Shown in pieces: positions 43,413 through 53,262 of a DNA stretch of 64,000 nt. Source of the DNA: Croceicoccus marinus (lineage in GTDB: Bacteria; Pseudomonadota; Alphaproteobacteria; Sphingomonadales; Sphingomonadaceae); the NCBI RefSeq assembly GCF_001661675.2, contig NZ_CP019604.1, forward strand, positions 248,001 through 312,000, read 5' to 3'. A program made the translations under genes and the position numbers. Position 1 is the stretch's first letter, and the number at the start of each line of letters is the position of its first letter. Under the pieces are notes generated by a model. That model was not told where the DNA came from. It saw only the letters and a program-made list of their open reading frames with translations, and made no database searches.

Positions 43413-45900
43413 TACCGTCTCGTCCCTCGCAATCGCTTTGTCCGCACCGGCGGTGGCACAAGAGACTACCGGGCCTGATGACGGAGAGGTGCGCGCCGAA
43501 CAGATTGCAGACGAGCGCCGGGAGAATCCGGTGGATTCGATCATCGTGGTCGGCGGCCGGATCGATCCCTACCGTATCGCGGGATCGGCCGATCTTATCG
43601 ACAGCGAGGATCTGCGCCGGTTCGATTACGGGGATGTAAATCGCGTCCTGCGGCAGGTCCCCGGCATCAACACGCAGGAGGAAGACGGGTTCGGCTTGTT
43701 CCCGAATATCGGTCTGCGCGGCAGTCCGGTCGAACGTTCGAGCAACATCACGCTCATGGAAGACGGCGTGCTGATCGCGCCTGCTCCCTATGCCGCGCCG
43801 GCAGCGTATTATTTCCCGGCCATCGGGCGCATGCAGGCGGTCGAAGTCACGAAAGGGGCCGCCGCCATTCGCTATGGGCCCCGTACGATCGGCGGGGCGG
43901 TCAATCTTCGGTCGACCGACATTCCGGCCGACGGGCTGGCTGGCTACGCTTTCGGGCAATACGGGTCGCGCGACTATTATCAGGGACAGGCCTGGGTCGG
44001 TGGAGACACGGACTACGTCGGCGCGCTGCTTGAAACCTACCAGCAGGGCAGCGACGGCTTCAAGACGATTGATGGGCTTCCCGACGCCGACACCGGTTTC
44101 GAGCGACAGGATTACCGTGGACGCTTGGCTGTTCACACAGCACCGGACGCGCCTGTCGAGGCGCGACTGGAATTCGTCTATGGCCGATCGGACCTTGAAG
44201 CCAACGAGACGTACCTTGGACTTGCCGACACCGATTTCGCCGCGGAGCCCTATCGTCGCTATGCGGCAAGCCAGCGCGACGCTTTTTCCGGTGAGCACGA
44301 TCAATATCGCGTTACCGGCAGCTTGGCATTTTCTGACGGAACGAGGATCACAGCTACGCTGTACCGGAACGACTTTGCCCGCAGCTGGTCCAAGCTCCAG
44401 GATATCGACTTCGACGGCGATGGCAGCTTCGATTCAATTAGCTCGGTTTTCGTTAATCCAGAGGACAATGCCGGGGCGCTTAGCATCTTGCGCGGGGCGG
44501 ATAGCTTCGAGGGCGCGGTTCGCATACGGAACAACAACCGCGTCTATCGCAGCGAAGGCGCTCAGATTTCGCTTGAGCGCCCCTTCGAGATGGGCGGCGC
44601 GAGGCACAACCTTGCCGTATCTGTCCGCTACCACGAGGATGAGGAAGACAGGCTGCAAAACGAGGAATTCTACTCACAGATCGGGGGTGATCTCGTCTTC
44701 GAACGGCAGACCGATCTTGGTCAGCAAGCCAACCGGGAAGCGAAAGCAAAGGCGATCGCGTTCTATATCGAGGACCGGATCGAGATCGGTGCCCTGACAC
44801 TGACTCCCGGCTTGAGGTATGAAGGGATTGACCTGACCCGGCTCGACTATGCCGGGTCGGACCCGGATCGCTCAAATGGGCCGACACGTGTCCGTCAGAC
44901 CAATATCGATCAGTGGTTGCCAGGTCTTGGCGCCACCTACGAGTTGGGTGATGCCATATTGCTGGCAGGTGTGTCGCGCGGTTTCTCACCTCCCGGTCCA
45001 GGCAATCCTGATGCACGGGCCGAGGAAAGCTGGAACTACGAAGCCGGGGTCCGCTATCGGAGCGACAAGGTCCAGGTCTCCGCGATCGGCTTCTACAACG
45101 ACTACTCGAACCTTCTGGGCAACTGCACTCAATCCGTGGGCTGCAGCGTCGGTGATATTGGCGATCAGTTCAATGGCGGCGCGGTTACGGTCAAAGGGCT
45201 GGAACTGTCGGCGGCGGTTGAACCTCGCCTTTCCAATTCGGTCTCGTTCCCGCTCTCGCTTGCCTACACGTTCACGGATGCAGAATTCGACAGCAGCTTC
45301 GACAGCGAATTTTTTGGCGACGTAAACGAAGGCGATGACCTGCCGTACATCGCGCGCCATCAGCTCTATGTCGAAGCGGGGGTAAACATGGGACGTGCGG
45401 CGGCTACCGTTGGCGCCAACTACGTTTCCGAGTTGCGCGACAATCCAGGAAGCGGAGCCGTTGCTGAAAACGAGAGGATCGATGATCGCATCGTCTTCGA
45501 TATTGCGGGAAGTTACGCGCTGACTGACAAATTCTCCCTGTTTGCGCGCGTCGACAATGTTCTCGACAATCAATACGCCGTGAGCAGGCGCCCGTTCGGT
45601 CTGCGACCAGGGGTTCCGCGGCGCATTGTGGGTGGTGCTCGGGTCAGTTTTTAAACTCCGCGTGAGGCTTTTGGCGTTGATGTTCGCGCCCCCTTCATTT
45701 TGCGTGCTTGGAGGCGAGAACTGAGATGAAAGCTGACCCTAGATCGAATGCCAGACGGGATTGGGCAGGGCGGAACTCCCCACCAAGACTGTTGCGGACG
45801 CCTGGGGGTGAGCTCGTCCGCGAATCCTGGTTCTCGAACGACAATCGTATCCCTGAAAAGTCGACCGGTGTTTTCAGTATCAGGGATTCGTCGCGATCTT

Positions 45901-46227
45901 TCAGGCCACGCGTGGCGCGAAAAGGATGACTGTGGCACCGCCGAGGCAGATCAATGCTCCTAGCAGATCCCAGCGATCCGGCTGTGTATCTTCGACGAGC
46001 CAGAGCCAGCCAAGCGACGCGGTGATATAGACGCCGCCATAGGCGGCGAAGGCTCGCCCTGCAGCATCCGCCTCAATGCGAGCAAGGAGATAGGCGAACA
46101 ACACGAGCGCCAATACTCCGGGAAGGAGCCACCAGGCGCTCCTGTCCATTCTGAACCAGGCCCAGAACGCAAAGCACCCCGCAATCTCGGCGAGCGCGGC
46201 AAGGGGATAGATCCATATCGCGTTCAC
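45901..46227 (-). CDS. YnfA/UPF0060 family small membrane protein
   Basis: A 108-residue protein with four membrane helices and the family's typical stretches: [20 protein letters not shown] at the start, [20 protein letters not shown] in the middle, and [20 protein letters not shown] at the end. The fold resembles the SMR drug transporters; substrates are unclear. Co-transcribed with the upstream MerR gene (4-bp overlap), suggesting metal-responsive expression. About 245 bp without a gene separates it from the receptor stop. Confidence 0.9.
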   Translation of the reverse strand: MNAIWIYPLAALAEIAGCFAFWAWFRMDRSAWWLLPGVLALVLFAYLLARIEADAAGRAFAAYGGVYITASLGWLWLVEDTQPDRWDLLGALICLGGATVILFAPRVA

Positions 46228-46622
46228 GCTTCAGTCCCCTCGGCGAGCGCTTCAATGACCAGACAGGTGCCGACCGTTCCTTGCTCGCAGTTTTCCAGCA
46301 TCCGGCGCAGTTCCCTTCGGAGAGCCTCCAGATCGGCAATCTTGCGGTTGACTTCGCCCAGGTGCGCTCGTGCCAGCGTGTCGACCGCATGGCAGGCCCG
46401 CGACCGGTCGTCGGCCAGTTCGAGAAGTTCGCGAATGCGCGTCATGGAAAACCCCAGGTCGCGCGCGCGGCGAATGAAATTCAGTCTCCGGGCGTGCTCG
46501 GGACCGTAGTCGCGATAGTTGGCCTGTGTGCGGGGCGGGGACGCGAGAACGCCCTCGCGTTCATAGTAACGGATGGTTTCCGCTTTTACGCCCGCCGCGC
46601 GGGCGAGTTCACCGATCCGCAT
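46224..46622 (-). CDS. MerR-family metal sensor (CadR/ZntR-like)
   Basis: 132 residues from the ATG at 46622 ([20 protein letters not shown]); a longer frame from 46682 would start inside the divergent promoter. Cys77, Cys112 and Cys120 form the same triad as in the regulator at 26427, with the metal loop [15 protein letters not shown]. Divergent from a CDF gene across a textbook MerR promoter. Heads the merR-ynfA operon. Inducer likely Zn, Cd or Pb. Confidence 0.92.
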   Translation of the reverse strand: MRIGELARAAGVKAETIRYYEREGVLASPPRTQANYRDYGPEHARRLNFIRRARDLGFSMTRIRELLELADDRSRACHAVDTLARAHLGEVNRKIADLEALRRELRRMLENCEQGTVGTCLVIEALAEGTEA

Positions 46623-46639
46623 AGGCTTCCCTCGATCGC

Positions 46640-46670
46640 TTGACCTTGTAGCGACTACAAGGTGTATAAA
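46640..46670 (+). promoter_or_regulatory. MerR-type promoter of the CDF gene at 46697
   Basis: TTGACC (-35), exactly 19 bp, TATAAA (-10). The spacer carries the perfect dyad CCTTGTAG-CGA-CTACAAGG. The regulator gene starts 18 bp away in the other direction, so it also overlaps that gene's own promoter region. Confidence 0.9.
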
Positions 46671-46696
46671 TCGATTCGACACAAGGAGTCGAGCGA

Positions 46697-47314
46697 ATGG
46701 GAAAAAATTGCTGCGGTCCTGTCGAGGACGTCGAGGCGAATAATGATCCGCTGTGGCGCCGTATCCTGTGGATCGCTCTCATTCTCAATGCGGTTATGTT
46801 CAGCGTCGAAATCGTGGCGGGCCTTGCTGCTGATTCGCGTGCATTGCAGGCTGACGCACTCGATTTTCTGGGCGATGCGGCAAATTACGCCATAAGTCTC
46901 TGCGTTGCCGGAATGGCGCTTGCGTGGCGCGCTTGCGCAGCCATTGCCAAAGCAGCGACCATGCTGGCGTTCGGGCTATGGGTGCTTGGCTCCGCGATCT
47001 GGGGTTTCTTTGTCGGTGCCTCGCCGGACGCCGGGACCATGGGCATTATCGGAACCGTCGCGCTTGCGGTGAATCTCGCAGTTGCCGCGATGTTGTTCCG
47101 GTTTCGCACGGGTGATGCCAACATGCGCTCGGTGTGGATTTGCTCGCGCAACGACGCGATCGGCAATGTAGCGGTTCTGGGCGCGGCGCTGGGTGTCTTC
47201 GGAACCGGGCGCGCGTGGCCCGACCTGGTCGTGGCCGCCATTATGGCCAGCCTAGCAATTTGGGGCAGTATTGAGGTATTCGGTCAAGCGCGCGGTGAGT
47301 TGCGCTCTGCTTGA
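46697..47314 (+). CDS. CDF-like cation transporter (short form), MerR-controlled
   Basis: A 205-residue inner-membrane protein with six helices, paralogous to 25678-26340. The N-terminal Cys pair (GKNCCGPVED) and the motifs LAADSRALQADALDFLGDAA and ICSRNDAIGNVAVLGAAL mark the same short subfamily without a cytoplasmic C-terminal domain. A good ribosome-binding site (AAGGAG) precedes the ATG. Single-gene unit facing away from its regulator. Likely exports Zn/Cd/Pb-type cations. Confidence 0.9.
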   Translation: MGKNCCGPVEDVEANNDPLWRRILWIALILNAVMFSVEIVAGLAADSRALQADALDFLGDAANYAISLCVAGMALAWRACAAIAKAATMLAFGLWVLGSAIWGFFVGASPDAGTMGIIGTVALAVNLAVAAMLFRFRTGDANMRSVWICSRNDAIGNVAVLGAALGVFGTGRAWPDLVVAAIMASLAIWGSIEVFGQARGELRSA

Positions 47315-47594
47315 GAAGGGACTCCGACAGGCAGTTACGTGATAGCACGACCTCTGCTGGCTTACGCTAACTTCCTTTCAAAGCCCATTGAAGGCCAACC
47401 GCTTTCAATTATTGCAGGTGACCGCATGAGTACTGGTCCATCAAAACCATCCTTGCGGTGGACTCCGGAGACGGTGATGTTTTCGGCGGCCGGGTAACGA
47501 TTGTCTCTCCTGATGGTGACAGTCTTGATGCAATTCGTCGCGCTGCTCATCCCGGCGACCGCTGCTCATTAGGAATCACTTTCGCTCGCTTCGA
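47315..47594. other. Intergenic stretch
   Basis: About 280 bp; a 62-residue minus-strand frame at 47362-47550 has no ribosome-binding site or known family. Nothing else is seen. Confidence 0.4.
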
Positions 47595-48068
47595 CTAGGC
47601 TGACCCAAGTCCCATTTTTCGTGAGAGCCAAAGGGTCGCGGTCGGGACAAGAACCCACATGATTATGGGAACGAGTCCGATCTTTGTCCCAGGGACTAGC
47701 GGCATAGTGGGACTGTAGGTCCAGCCCCAGGCAGCCCCAACGGCCAATATTTCGACCACGGATGTTATCGCGAGACCGATGGCGAGATAGATAAGGAAGC
47801 GGGATATTGGCCAGTCGACAAGCCAAGGTGTTCGGCGGTTTCCCAACGAGGCGCCCAGATAGGCCGCCACCATGATACCCGCGTCACCGAACGATGCCAG
47901 ACCACATCGGTATGCGGCTTCAACAGGACCAAGCCCGTCAGTGCTGTAGAACGGGAGCTGGAACATTTCCCAGGCGAAGGCAATCAGTCCGCCGAAAATG
48001 GCGATCCACAGGGCGGGATGCGCGCCCCGCCACACTGCTTCGGGCCTACCCGTATTAATAGGCTCCAA
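47595..48068 (-). CDS. Hypothetical four-helix membrane protein
   Basis: 157 residues with about four membrane helices and conserved-looking polar motifs: IAFAWEMFQLPFYS in helix one, SFGDAGIMVAAYLGASLG in helix two, and AAWGWTYSPTMPLVPG before the last helix. The buried Glu, Asp and Trp-Tyr motif suggest a functional site rather than a simple anchor. I do not recognise the family. It lies 47 bp downstream of the SDR-SPW-VKOR gene on the same strand. Confidence 0.7.
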   Translation of the reverse strand: MEPINTGRPEAVWRGAHPALWIAIFGGLIAFAWEMFQLPFYSTDGLGPVEAAYRCGLASFGDAGIMVAAYLGASLGNRRTPWLVDWPISRFLIYLAIGLAITSVVEILAVGAAWGWTYSPTMPLVPGTKIGLVPIIMWVLVPTATLWLSRKMGLGSA

Positions 48069-48115
48069 AGCTCACCATCCTATTGCATTGGCTCCGCCAT
48101 CGCCATGCCGATCCG

Positions 48116-50655
48116 CTAAACAACGAACCGGTCCCAGCTTCCGTAATGTTCGTCGCTCCGATGCCCTCTTGGCAGGCTCAGTACAATCAGAAGCGCTCCG
48201 AGCATCGTACCGACAACGTTGCCAACAGTACTGGCGCCTCCGTCCATAAGCCACGGAGCCACGATGAGCCAGGCACCGAACGCGACGTTGAGAAAGCGCA
48301 ATGGCCTTGCGACCTCCGCCATGGCAATTACCGATACCGTGATGACCAGCGCGCCGACCAGATGGTCGCTGTCAGCAAGAGGCGGTACATTCCCAAGAAC
48401 GAGCCTGGAGAACATCAGGAAAGCACCGATCAGCACACTGATGGCCAATGTCCATGGGACCGTGACCCCGCGCGCCGCCGAACCGCCGATCGCCGCGAGC
48501 GGAGCATCGAAACCGGGATGTGAGTCCTTGCTGCCGCCTGGCAGCGCGTCGCCGCGGAAGAACGAGCGCCAGAACGGTCGCCCGCGCCGCGTGTTGAGAA
48601 CCAGGAACTGGCCCATCGCGACCAGCTCGTCGAGCGAATAGGGGATCATGATCAGCATCGCGGCCGCCGCCATGAGGCAGATCGTGCAATAGGTGCCGAT
48701 CATGATCGGCTGGATGATGATGAAGTAGATGCTGATCACGCCGAGGGGCACGACGACGATGCCGAACAGTGTCACCATCCAGGGCATGGTCCGCCAGCGG
48801 GCCCTGCCGCCCATGACGCCCATCAGGATCTCGAACATGTAGCTCATCGCACCGATGCCGCCATCGGCCACCGGCCAGGCCTTGGAGACATCGGAGGTAA
48901 TGATGTATTCGGTCCCGTTGAGCGCGCTTGGCGAAGCGAAGAACGGCTCCCACACGCCGTCGATATGGCCGAGCTGATATGCCGTGAGGATACGTGAAAG
49001 AAAGAAACCGACGGCGCCGAGAATAATGATCGGCATGCGCTGGACATAGGTCGAGGGCGAATAGGTCCAACCCGGCGGCACGTCGCTGTCGTCCATCATG
49101 CCTTCCGGAGCCATGCCCGGCATCATGGGCACCAGGATGGTGAAAGCGATCACCAGTGCGCCGATGAAAGTGTCGTTGGCATAGACGGCAGCATCGGGCG
49201 TCCAGAACAGCAACGGGGCGCCGAGCAGCCAGATGCCGATACAGGTGTTCGCCCATTGCGCCCAGCCTCCGCGTGGCGAGAGCGAAATAGCCGCGAAGAT
49301 CATGATCAGCATGCCGCTCACCAAATCGTTCCAGGCTGTCAGCCAGCTTCGTAGCGCGGGATCCCAGAGATCGCGATCCTCGGTTATGCGCGTGACTGCA
49401 GCGGTAAATTCGCTCTGGTCGAAGGTCCCGAAGACAAACGGTGTGGTCGCGAGCCATAGGCCGAGCAACATCGTAAACCAATGAACCCAGAGCATGTTGA
49501 AATGCATCTTGCGCATGTGACCGGCGTGGTCCGCCAGAGCATCTTCGCTTAGCGGGGCAGGCTCTGCCTCATCGGCTTCATCGAAATTGCTGCCGGCCAC
49601 CCGCGCGGCATTGAGCTTGTTCTCGCGGTACCAGGCCGAAGGATCGGCTTTCAGACCTTCGACGATCCGCGGGAGGGCGGTCCTCAGCCTGTGCTGCGGC
49701 GTCCAGTCCAGCCTTTCCCGCGCATTGCTGAGATCGAGTTCGTAGTGGTCGTCCGAAATGTCCACCATCCACGGCCGGATGAAAGCCTCTTCGCCAAGCA
49801 CTTCGTTTTCGACCCAGGCGCCGGTCTTGGCGAGGCCCTTCGGCACCGCGCGTGTCGTCCAGTCCTCATCGTGGATCAGGCGTCCAAGCGACTTTTGCAG
49901 TTCGCCATAGGACATCACGTCATCTTCGCCGAGAAGAACCGGCCATTCACTGGGAAGCTCGCGCCGCCGGTCGACGATGCGCTCGATCCCGTCGAGCAAA
50001 TCCTCAAGGTGCAAATATGGCTGTCCGGTGTCGAGGTCACCGGGATAGACGCGGGCGCTCGGCCGCTTCTCGTAAATTCGCGCGACCTGCTGTGCCAGAA
50101 ACGCCGAATGGCCTTCATCGTCGTATACGCCCGCAGGCCGCACGAAGACCGCATCGATGTCGCCGCGCTTCTCGCGGATCAACTGCTCGGTGCGGACCTT
50201 CGATTCGCGGTAGGGCAGATCCGTGTCCAGCGGCGAGGTCTCGTCGATCAGCCCGCCGCCCTTGATGGGGGCATGGGCCAGCATCGTGCTCACGAACACG
50301 AACTGGTCGATTTCGAAATCCTGAAGTGCGTCGAGCAATCGACCGGTTCCCTTGACCGTCACCGCGTCATATTTGGGGTTCGGTTCACCGGTAAGATCGA
50401 AATAGGCAGCAAGGTGGACGAAGGAGGCGATCCTTTTGCCATAGGCGTTCGAACGCGTTCGAAGGCGGCATCGATGCTCGCCTGGTCGGTGACATCGACA
50501 CAGACGCATTCGGCCTCTGCCGGGGGATGGGGAGCGGCGTCGCGGTCGAATCCGATCACGCGGTATCTCGCTGCAAGCTTCTTTACGATGGCTGAGCCGA
50601 TATAGCCGCTCGAGCCAGTAACGATCACGACAGGTTTATCGGAGTTGTCAGTCAA
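48116..50655 (-). pseudogene. NAD-dependent epimerase - SPW repeat - VKOR fusion, frameshifted
   Basis: From the ATG at 50655 the first 67 residues form a Rossmann start (VVIVTGSSGYIGSAIVKKLA). At about 50450 one base is missing (after GAACGCGTTCGA), and the rest follows in another frame down to 48116. The corrected length is 846 residues. After the extended-SDR domain (about 1-300, with STMLAHAP and YRESK) come SPW-type membrane repeats and a VKOR-like domain with the redox pair GTYCTICLM; the second loop Cys pair is not seen. It would link sugar-nucleotide or quinone chemistry to thiol oxidation, but function is unproven. A sequencing error could mimic the frameshift. Confidence 0.75.
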
Positions 50656-51001
50656 GATATGATCCTTGCTTCGACTTTGAACGACCTCACGACCCTTGAG
50701 CGGTGCCTAAAAACCTCAATCTAACAGAGTTTCCAACCCGAAAGCGTGCGGGAAAACGCAGTCCTTCTCCCTGTTACGAAATAACGATCGATTTCCCTCA
50801 CATCGAGAGCAATTTCCGCAGCGAGCGGGCATTGGATTTAACTAACGGCACCCTTCCTGCCGAGCCTCGGGTTTCCTCGGCAGCCGATAATACGGACCAG
50901 CGCGAAAGACCAACGAGTCGGCTTTGAAATAGGAACACATGGTAAGGGGAGACCGTAGTTCTGTCATATCAAACTACAATTTTCGAAGAGTAGGAGGCGA
51001 C
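50656..51001 (+). other. Divergent intergenic region with a hairpin
   Basis: 346 bp between the fusion gene and the CBS gene. A perfect 8-bp stem CTGCCGAG/CTCGGCAG with an 11-base loop is at 50857-50883. It has no following T-tract, so it is not a standard terminator; it may be an operator or mRNA structure. AGGAGG at 50993-50998 serves the CBS gene. Confidence 0.5.
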
Positions 51002-51445
51002 ATGAAGGCCCAAGACGTAATGACATCGAACCCCGCATGCTGCAATCCATCGAGCACCGTGCAAGAGGCAGCTTTACTGATGGTCGATAATGATTGCGGC
51101 CAAATTCCCGTTGTCGACGATTCCGGCGCTTTGGTGGGTGTGGTGACTGACAGGGACATCGCCTGCCGGTGTGTTGCCAAAGGCTATTCCTCCGATCAAA
51201 GTGTGGAGGAAGTGATGACGTCGTCACCTGTCACTGTCAGCGTCAATGCGAGTGTCGATGAATGCTGCGCCAAGATGGAAGACAATCAGGTTCGCCGGCT
51301 TCCGGTGGTCGATGACGAGGGCAAATGTTGCGGTATCGTTGCGCAGGCCGACATCGCCAGAAGTGCAGCCGAGAAGGAAACCGGCGACCTCGTGCGCGAG
51401 GTATCGGAGGCCAGTTCGGAGCCAGCTTCGGCGGGATGCTGCTAG
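51002..51445 (+). CDS. CBS-domain-pair protein
   Basis: 147 residues from the ATG at 51002, preceded 3 bp upstream by AGGAGG; an earlier frame start at 50939 is rejected. Two CBS motifs are present: TVQEAALLMVDNDCGQIPVV with GVVTDRDIACR, and SVDECCAKMEDNQVRRLPVV with GIVAQADIARS. Such stand-alone pairs bind adenine nucleotides and act as energy or redox sensors. The protein is cysteine-rich (NPACCNP, DECCAK, KCCG and a C-terminal GCC), unusual for the family and suggestive of metal or redox sensing. It stands alone between the fusion gene and the cus operon. Confidence 0.88.
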   Translation: MKAQDVMTSNPACCNPSSTVQEAALLMVDNDCGQIPVVDDSGALVGVVTDRDIACRCVAKGYSSDQSVEEVMTSSPVTVSVNASVDECCAKMEDNQVRRLPVVDDEGKCCGIVAQADIARSAAEKETGDLVREVSEASSEPASAGCC

Positions 51446-51558
51446 TCGCACAAGACTATTGATTTTACGCGGATAAAGCGGACGGGGCGATCTGATCGGT
51501 TCCCCACCGCCATCGCTCGTTACTTGCCAATCGCATCACCCCCGACTATCTGGGCCCA

Positions 51559-51909
51559 GTGAAATTCATTCGTGCCTTGACCTTGATCCTGTTTGGATTC
51601 GGACTCTTCGTCCAGGTTGGAGCGAATGCGGCAGCCCTTCCTCAGATCGAAGCGGCGGAGATGAGCGATTGTGCCGAGATGGCCGATAGCGACACATCCC
51701 CTGATCCGACAGGACCATGTTCCAGCATGACGCTCGATTGCGTGATTGCCATGAATTGCTTGCCGCCTTTGGCTCTGTCGAATGCGACTGAAATGGAGGG
51801 TGCGCCCCTTCGTTTGGTACCGAGCGACCTTGTTTCTGCGGCCCCGTGGTTTGAAACAGATCCACCGCGACCGGAATCGCCTCCTCCAAAACCAATCCTC
51901 ACCGTCTAG
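51559..51909 (+). CDS. Small secreted protein upstream of the cus operon
   Basis: 116 residues from GTG 51559. A signal peptide (LTLILFGFGLFVQVGANAAA) is followed by a short acidic region with four cysteines (SDCAEMAD, PCSSMTLDCVIAMNC) and a Pro-rich tail (PRPESPPPKP). No known family. It occupies the place that the CzcI-like protein has before czcC, so an analogous periplasmic metal-binding or regulatory role is possible. The ribosome-binding site is weak. Confidence 0.6.
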   Translation: MKFIRALTLILFGFGLFVQVGANAAALPQIEAAEMSDCAEMADSDTSPDPTGPCSSMTLDCVIAMNCLPPLALSNATEMEGAPLRLVPSDLVSAAPWFETDPPRPESPPPKPILTV

Positions 51910-52026
51910 TTTTCCCTGAAGGCGCGCTGCGCCTTTTGCGAGACTGACGAACGATGCAGCCGCACGAACCGGTCTTCGCCGGTGCGGCATGTTATGTCGT
52001 CAGCTCGCTCTGCACGAGTGAGATTT

Positions 52027-53262
52027 ATGAACTGGCGAATTGGTTGGGTGCCGTTTTCGGCCCTGCTGGTCGCGCAGGCTGCCCAAGCGCAGTCGGTCGG
52101 CTATGAAGAAACCCTTGCGGCGGCGCGGGCGGAACAGCCCATGCTTGAAGCGGGCGCTTTGCGTATACAGGCGAGGCGCGATGCTGCGGACGCAGCGGAC
52201 GAATTGCCCGATCCACGCGTTCGTGCAGGCGTGATGAACTTGCCGGTCACCGGACCCGCTGCATTTAATCCGTATGCGCAATTGCCGACGCAGCTCGCGG
52301 TGGACATCGAGCAGGAAATTCCCAATCTTGCCAGGCGGCGAGCACGATACGGCCTTGCCGGATCCGAAATCGGTATTGCCGAAGCCCGTCTTGGCTTGTC
52401 CGAACGTTCCATCCTCGCCGAGGCGGGGACGGCTTGGATTGGCCTGTATTATGCTCAGCAGCGCCTCGCTCTTGCGCGCGACTCTCTGGACAGCTTAAGG
52501 GACTTCGTTCCGGTCGCAGTCAGTGCCGTCGCTTCGGGATCGGCCAGACCTGCCGAAAGCCTTGCGATCCGGCGCGAGCTTCTCGAAATCGAGGATGCCA
52601 TTACCCGGATCGAGGCTGCGCGCGCAGCCGCGCGTGCCCGGCTGCAGCGATATATCGCCGGAAGCGAGCCCGTCGCTGCGGGGGGCGCTCCCCAAGTTAC
52701 CGTGGACCCGGAAGAGCTTCGGTTCGCGTTGGAGGCCAATCCGGAATTGCGTCTGTCGGATGCCGAGCAGCGACGTGCCGAAGCTGCAGCCGATCTGGCA
52801 CGCGCTGAAAAGCGACCTGATTTCGGCGTCAGCGTGACTTATGGACACCGTAATCCTGATTTTGGCAGTGTCGTATCGGTCATGGGATCGGTCACTTTGC
52901 CAATCTTCACTGACAGGCGCCAGAACCCGCGCATCGCGGCGGCCGAAGCAGACGCTGCTGCCGCCTCGGCTGAGCGCGTCGATCGCCTGAGGGCGATCAG
53001 GGCCCGGTTCGAAACCGATCTTGCTGCGTGGCGTAGTGCGCTACAGCAATGGGAACGTGCGCGTGACCAGCTCCTCCCGCTCGCGCGGGATCGTGCGCAG
53101 CTCGAAACCGCCAGCTTCGCTGCTGGCCGCGCCGACCTCGTTGATGTGATCGCGGCCAAATCTGCGCTCGCATTGCTCGAACTCGAGATCCTCGAACGCG
53201 AACAGTTGGCTGTCGAAGCCGCTGCAGCTCTACGTCTTACTTATGGGGAGGACAGGCCATGA
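52027..53262 (+). CDS. cusC: CusC-like outer-membrane efflux protein (TolC family)
   Basis: 411 residues from the ATG at 52027 (MNWRIGWVPFSALLVAQAAQ), where the signal peptide begins; an ATG at 51982 would add 15 basic residues. Two OEP repeats are recognisable: ELPDPRVRAGVMNLPVTGPA, QLAVDIEQEIPNLARRRARY and RPDFGVSVTYGHRNPD with PIFTDRRQNPRIAAAEAD. Forms the outer-membrane channel of the Cu/Ag pump. Its stop overlaps the cusB start by 4 bp. Confidence 0.9.
   Translation: MNWRIGWVPFSALLVAQAAQAQSVGYEETLAAARAEQPMLEAGALRIQARRDAADAADELPDPRVRAGVMNLPVTGPAAFNPYAQLPTQLAVDIEQEIPNLARRRARYGLAGSEIGIAEARLGLSERSILAEAGTAWIGLYYAQQRLALARDSLDSLRDFVPVAVSAVASGSARPAESLAIRRELLEIEDAITRIEAARAAARARLQRYIAGSEPVAAGGAPQVTVDPEELRFALEANPELRLSDAEQRRAEAAADLARAEKRPDFGVSVTYGHRNPDFGSVVSVMGSVTLPIFTDRRQNPRIAAAEADAAAASAERVDRLRAIRARFETDLAAWRSALQQWERARDQLLPLARDRAQLETASFAAGRADLVDVIAAKSALALLELEILEREQLAVEAAAALRLTYGEDRP

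Larger units (their letters stand above)
38234..45654 (+). pseudogene. TonB-dependent receptor gene split by IS66 after the third codon
   Basis: The ATG at 38234 (ATG TAT CGT AC) continues at 43413 once the IS66 (38245-43404) and one 8-bp duplicate are removed. This restores a signal peptide MYRTTVSSLAIALSAPAVAQ and a 750-residue receptor. The plug domain (VNRVLRQVPGINTQEEDGFG, GLRGSPVERSSNITLMEDGV) and the beta-barrel ending in GGARVSF are intact and FecA-like. Such receptors import ferric siderophores, citrate or other metal chelates. As it stands only a TTG at 43438 could start it, without the signal peptide's first half, so the gene is inactivated. Decay is minimal, so the insertion is recent. 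Confidence 0.92.

Noticed and set aside
47362..47550. Small minus-strand gene (62 aa)
   Set aside because: No start signal or recognisable feature.
50857..50883. Rho-independent terminator
   Set aside because: The 8-bp stem is good but no T-tract follows on either strand, so it is reported only as a hairpin.
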